Shown here: in pieces, positions 44,496 to 47,007 of the stretch
Layout of the letters: each line of letters starts with the position of its first letter
Position numbering within the stretch: position 1 is the first letter of the stretch
NCBI RefSeq assembly: GCF_000310145.2
Contig: NZ_AMXA01000030.1
Location: forward strand, 1 to 47,007
Length of the DNA: 47,007 nucleotides
Direction of reading: 5' to 3'
From: Thauera sp. 28
Lineage (GTDB): Bacteria; Pseudomonadota; Gammaproteobacteria; Burkholderiales; Rhodocyclaceae
Program-made: the position numbers and the translations under genes
The notes under the pieces: generated by a model
Databases searched by the model: none
What the model was told of the DNA's origin: nothing
The model's input: only the letters and a program-made list of their open reading frames with translations

Positions 44496-46025
44496 TCAGC
44501 CGGTGCTGGCCGACAGGAACATGCGATAAGCGGGATTGTCGCTCTCGGCGGCGTATTCGTAGCCGAGGCGCTGCAGGAAGTCGTCGAAGGCGGCCTTATC
44601 CTGCGGAGGGACCTGCATGCCGACCAGGACGCGGCCGAAGTCCGAGCCATGGTTGCGGTAGTGAAACAGGGAGATGTTCCAGTCCGAGCGCAGGTTGGAG
44701 AGGAAGTTCATCAGTGCGCCGGGGCGTTCGGGGAAGATGAAGCGGTAAACCACTTCGTTCTCGGCCTGCGGCGAGCGGCCGCCGACCATGTAGCGCACAT
44801 GGGTCTTGGCGAGTTCGTCGTCGGTGAGATCGATGGCCGGCAGTTCGTGGCGTTCCAGCATCTCGACCAGGCGCGCAACCTCGTTGCGGTTGTGTACGGT
44901 GACGCCGACGAAGATGTGTGCCTGCTGCGGGTGGGCGTAACGGTAGTTGAACTCGGTGATGTTGCGGTTGCCGAGGACACTGATGAACTTCTTGAACGAG
45001 CCCGGCTTCTCCGGAATCGTCACGGCGAGCACGGCTTCGCGCTGTTCGCCGAGTTCCGCGCGTTCAGCCACGAAACGCAGACGATCGAAGTTCATGTTGG
45101 CGCCTGAGGCTACGGCGACCAGGCTCTTGTCGCGCAGCTTGTGGCGGCGGGCGTATTCCTTTGCGCCTGCGACCGCGAGTGCGCCGGCCGGCTCGAGGAT
45201 CGAGCGGGTGTCTTCGAACACGTCCTTGATCGCGGCACAGATGGCGTCGTTATCGACCACGATCATCTCGTCCACATATTGCTGGCACAGGCGGAAGTTT
45301 TCGGCGCCGACCTCCTTCACTGCGGCGCCGTCGGCGAAGATGCCGACCTGTTCCAGGGTGACGCGCTTGCCCGCCGCCAGCGACTGGGTCATCGCGTCGG
45401 CGCCTACCGCCTCGACGCCGATGATCTTCGTCTCCGGGCGCAGGCGCTTGATGTAGGCCGCCACGCCGGCGATCAGGCCGCCGCCGCCGACACAGCAGAA
45501 TACCGCGTGGATCGGCTTTGAATGCGCGCGCAGGATCTCCAGGCCCACGGTGCCCTGGCCGGCGATTACGTCGGGGTCGTCAAAGGGGTGGACGAAGGTG
45601 AGCTTTTCGCTCTTCTCGAGTTCGAGCGCATGCGCATAGGCGTCGGAATAGGACTCGCCGGCGAGCACCACTTCGCCGCCACGCGCCTTGACCGCATCGA
45701 TCTTGATCGCCGGCGTGGTGCTCGGCATCACGATCACGGCACGCACGCCAAGCTTTGCCGCCGAAAGCGCCACGCCCTGCGCATGGTTGCCGGCGGAGGC
45801 ACAGATCACGCCGCGCTTGAGGGCCTGGGGCGAGAGCTTGGCCATCTTGTTGTAGGCGCCGCGGATCTTGAAGCTGAACACGGGCTGCATGTCCTCGCGC
45901 TTGAGGAAGATGCGGTTATGGGTGCGTGCCGACAGGTTTGCAGCAAGGTCAAGCGGGGTCTCGACGGCGACGTCGTACACCTGCGCGTTGAGGATGCGTT
46001 CCAGGTAATCCGAGGGGGTGGTCAT
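44496..46025 (-). CDS. ilvA: Threonine ammonia-lyase (threonine dehydratase), biosynthetic
   Basis: PLP enzyme converting threonine to 2-oxobutyrate, first step of isoleucine synthesis. The 509-aa chain has the PLP lysine in SFKIRGAYNKM near residue 53, CASAGNHAQGVALSA near 76, the phosphate-binding CVGGGGLIAGVAAY near 182 and two C-terminal ACT-like regulatory domains (VLAVTIPEKPGSFKKF near 333 and VYRFIFPERPGALMNF near 426) for isoleucine/valine control, the length and layout of the biosynthetic rather than the short catabolic enzyme. ATG 46025 begins MTTPSDYLERIL. No leader peptide or attenuator was recognised upstream. Confidence 0.95.
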   Translation of the reverse strand: MTTPSDYLERILNAQVYDVAVETPLDLAANLSARTHNRIFLKREDMQPVFSFKIRGAYNKMAKLSPQALKRGVICASAGNHAQGVALSAAKLGVRAVIVMPSTTPAIKIDAVKARGGEVVLAGESYSDAYAHALELEKSEKLTFVHPFDDPDVIAGQGTVGLEILRAHSKPIHAVFCCVGGGGLIAGVAAYIKRLRPETKIIGVEAVGADAMTQSLAAGKRVTLEQVGIFADGAAVKEVGAENFRLCQQYVDEMIVVDNDAICAAIKDVFEDTRSILEPAGALAVAGAKEYARRHKLRDKSLVAVASGANMNFDRLRFVAERAELGEQREAVLAVTIPEKPGSFKKFISVLGNRNITEFNYRYAHPQQAHIFVGVTVHNRNEVARLVEMLERHELPAIDLTDDELAKTHVRYMVGGRSPQAENEVVYRFIFPERPGALMNFLSNLRSDWNISLFHYRNHGSDFGRVLVGMQVPPQDKAAFDDFLQRLGYEYAAESDNPAYRMFLSASTG

Positions 46026-46099
46026 GGGCGGCCGAAATTCTGCTGCAAAGCGGACGAGGGTATCAGCCGCGGCGGCAAGGTCGCAAGGGGCGGCAGCGT

Positions 46100-47007
46100 T
46101 CAGCGCAGCAGGTCGCGAAGGCCGCGGCGTAGTGTGTCCTGCACGCCCTCGGGTACGCGCTCGCGGATACGCTCATCGATGCGCTCGGCCGCGCGTTCGC
46201 GCAAGCTGTCCGCCACCAGCGATTCGATGTCGAGTGCGAACCTGGGCTCGGCAAACGGGCCGCTGATGCGGATGGGGATGGTGAGTCCGCGCAGGTTGGC
46301 GAGTTCGTCACCGCCTTGTCCGGCCAGGGTTGCGACGGCGCTGGCGCGCAGCCGGTAGTCGATCGTCTCGTTGATCAGGCTGGCGCTGCCGGCGCCGGTG
46401 AGTCTGAGCAGGGGCGCGCGCAGCGCGAGGTCGTCATTGCGGACCTGGCCGTTGGCGATGCGAAGTGTCGCGCTCAGATCCGTGAAGTCGGTCTCGTTTC
46501 GCCCGCTCGGAGAGGGCGCTGCCGTTCCACGTATGCGGGCGGACGCCTCGCGCATCATCTGGGCGATGTTGATGCCCTTCAGCGCGCCATCGACGATGCG
46601 CAGGTCCACCTGGCCGGTGATGCTGCGGCGCAGGCTGTCGGTGCTGTCGGCGTTGCCCTGCAGGCGGGCATGCACCGTGGCGCGGCCTGCGATGCGTGCT
46701 TCCGTGCCGCTGAAGTCGCGCAGGAAGGGGGCGAGCTGAATGTCCTCGAGACGCTCATCGAGCGTGAGCCGAAGCGGGCTGCGGCGCGCATCGATGCCGA
46801 CCTTGCCGCTGTAGCGTCCGCCGTAGAGCGAGGCCGACAGTGGGGCGAGCCTGAGCTGTCCGTCCTCGGCCTTCAGGACGAGGTCGACCTCGCTTAGCTG
46901 CAGGCCGTGCGCGCGCAGGCGGCCGACACGCAGGCGGCCGTCGGCAGCGAGCGTGACGAGCGCGCTGGGGTTGCGCGCTGCCGCGGTTGCGGCGCCGGCC
47001 GGGGCGG
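46100..47007 (-). CDS. AsmA-family protein, C-terminal part (gene continues beyond the window)
   Basis: The frame is open from the right edge to a stop at 46100, about 301 codons. A GTG at 46675 is an internal codon, not the start: the frame upstream encodes typical AsmA sequence, ADGRLRVGRLRAHGLQLSEV, LAPLSASLYGGRYSGKV, LEDIQLAPFLRDFSGTEARI. The C-terminal region shows GNADSTDSLRRSITGQVDLRIVDGALKGIN near 46600 and SLINETIDYRLRASAVATLAGQGG, LTIPIRISGPFAEP near 46290, the AsmA_2-type end. A charged tail (RERAAERIDERIRERVPEG) follows. AsmA proteins are anchored in the inner membrane, span the periplasm and help lipid transport to the outer membrane. It starts upstream of 47007. Confidence 0.88.
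   Translation of the reverse strand, partial: APAGAATAAARNPSALVTLAADGRLRVGRLRAHGLQLSEVDLVLKAEDGQLRLAPLSASLYGGRYSGKVGIDARRSPLRLTLDERLEDIQLAPFLRDFSGTEARIAGRATVHARLQGNADSTDSLRRSITGQVDLRIVDGALKGINIAQMMREASARIRGTAAPSPSGRNETDFTDLSATLRIANGQVRNDDLALRAPLLRLTGAGSASLINETIDYRLRASAVATLAGQGGDELANLRGLTIPIRISGPFAEPRFALDIESLVADSLRERAAERIDERIRERVPEGVQDTLRRGLRDLLR

Noticed and set aside
46100-46675. A complete short gene starting with GTG at 46675
   Set aside because: The same frame continues upstream to the window edge and encodes AsmA-like sequence, so the GTG is an internal valine codon.

Overview
The window is a high-GC, gene-dense chromosomal segment of a betaproteobacterium. Gene content and protein style fit Rhodocyclales of the Thauera/Azoarcus/Aromatoleum type: a fused indolepyruvate:ferredoxin oxidoreductase beside catechol meta-cleavage genes, an octaheme tetrathionate-reductase-like cytochrome, a rhodoquinone-type methyltransferase, and the yqjD-yqjE-yqjK and slt-NDUFA9-GST-cca gene orders. 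The genus is an inference from gene content; no rRNA marker is present. I see no tRNA, rRNA, CRISPR array, insertion sequence or prophage.

Region 1 (1-7265). A leftward operon encodes three enzymes of the 4-oxalocrotonate branch of the meta-cleavage pathway (2-hydroxymuconic semialdehyde dehydrogenase, 2-oxopent-4-enoate hydratase, 4-oxalocrotonate decarboxylase), followed after a hairpin by a 1183-residue indolepyruvate:ferredoxin oxidoreductase. The ring-cleavage dioxygenase, tautomerase and aldolase are not in the window. A REP-like hairpin lies beyond the last gene. The 376-bp divergent region (6890-7265) is rich in regulatory sequence: a sigma70-type promoter wrapped in AATCTCG repeats for the catabolic operon, and two NtrC-type sites plus a sigma54-like promoter facing the urease genes.

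Region 2 (7266-13144). A complete urease operon, ureDABCEFG-hupE/ureJ, very tightly packed. The NtrC-type sites suggest it is induced by nitrogen limitation.

Region 3 (13269-19006). An adenine deaminase, then a probable anaerobic respiratory pair (octaheme cytochrome c plus membrane cytochrome b) preceded by an FNR-like site placed 41.5 bp upstream of a predicted start point, an NADPH-dependent FMN reductase, a DGC-domain protein, and an FMN-dependent 2-hydroxy acid dehydrogenase.

Region 4 (19048-26284). Nucleobase salvage (hpt, upp, uraA), the yqjD-yqjE-yqjK membrane-protein operon, rquA (ubiquinone to rhodoquinone), exonuclease III, pyrE and a secreted coiled-coil protein.

Region 5 (26323-35105). 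A cytoplasmic molybdopterin oxidoreductase translationally coupled to a sirtuin, a 1293-residue FAD/Fe-S/CCG dehydrogenase with an N-terminal DUF3683 region, a RidA protein, a PsiF-repeat periplasmic protein and a degenerate-cyclase/FHA protein.

Region 6 (35105-47007). Housekeeping: ttcA, a pteridine-reductase-like SDR, a MidA/NDUFAF7-type methyltransferase, the slt-NDUFA9-GST-cca-hydrolase series, fthC, ilvA and the C-terminal part of an AsmA-family protein that runs off the right edge.

Taken together, the window describes a facultative anaerobe that degrades aromatics, adjusts nitrogen supply through urease, and probably uses rhodoquinone and multiheme electron transfer when oxygen is absent. 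No single wholly new system is proven. The strongest leads are the regulatory architecture at 6975-7254, the FNR-type promoter of the octaheme operon, rquA, and the coupled Mo-enzyme/sirtuin pair.
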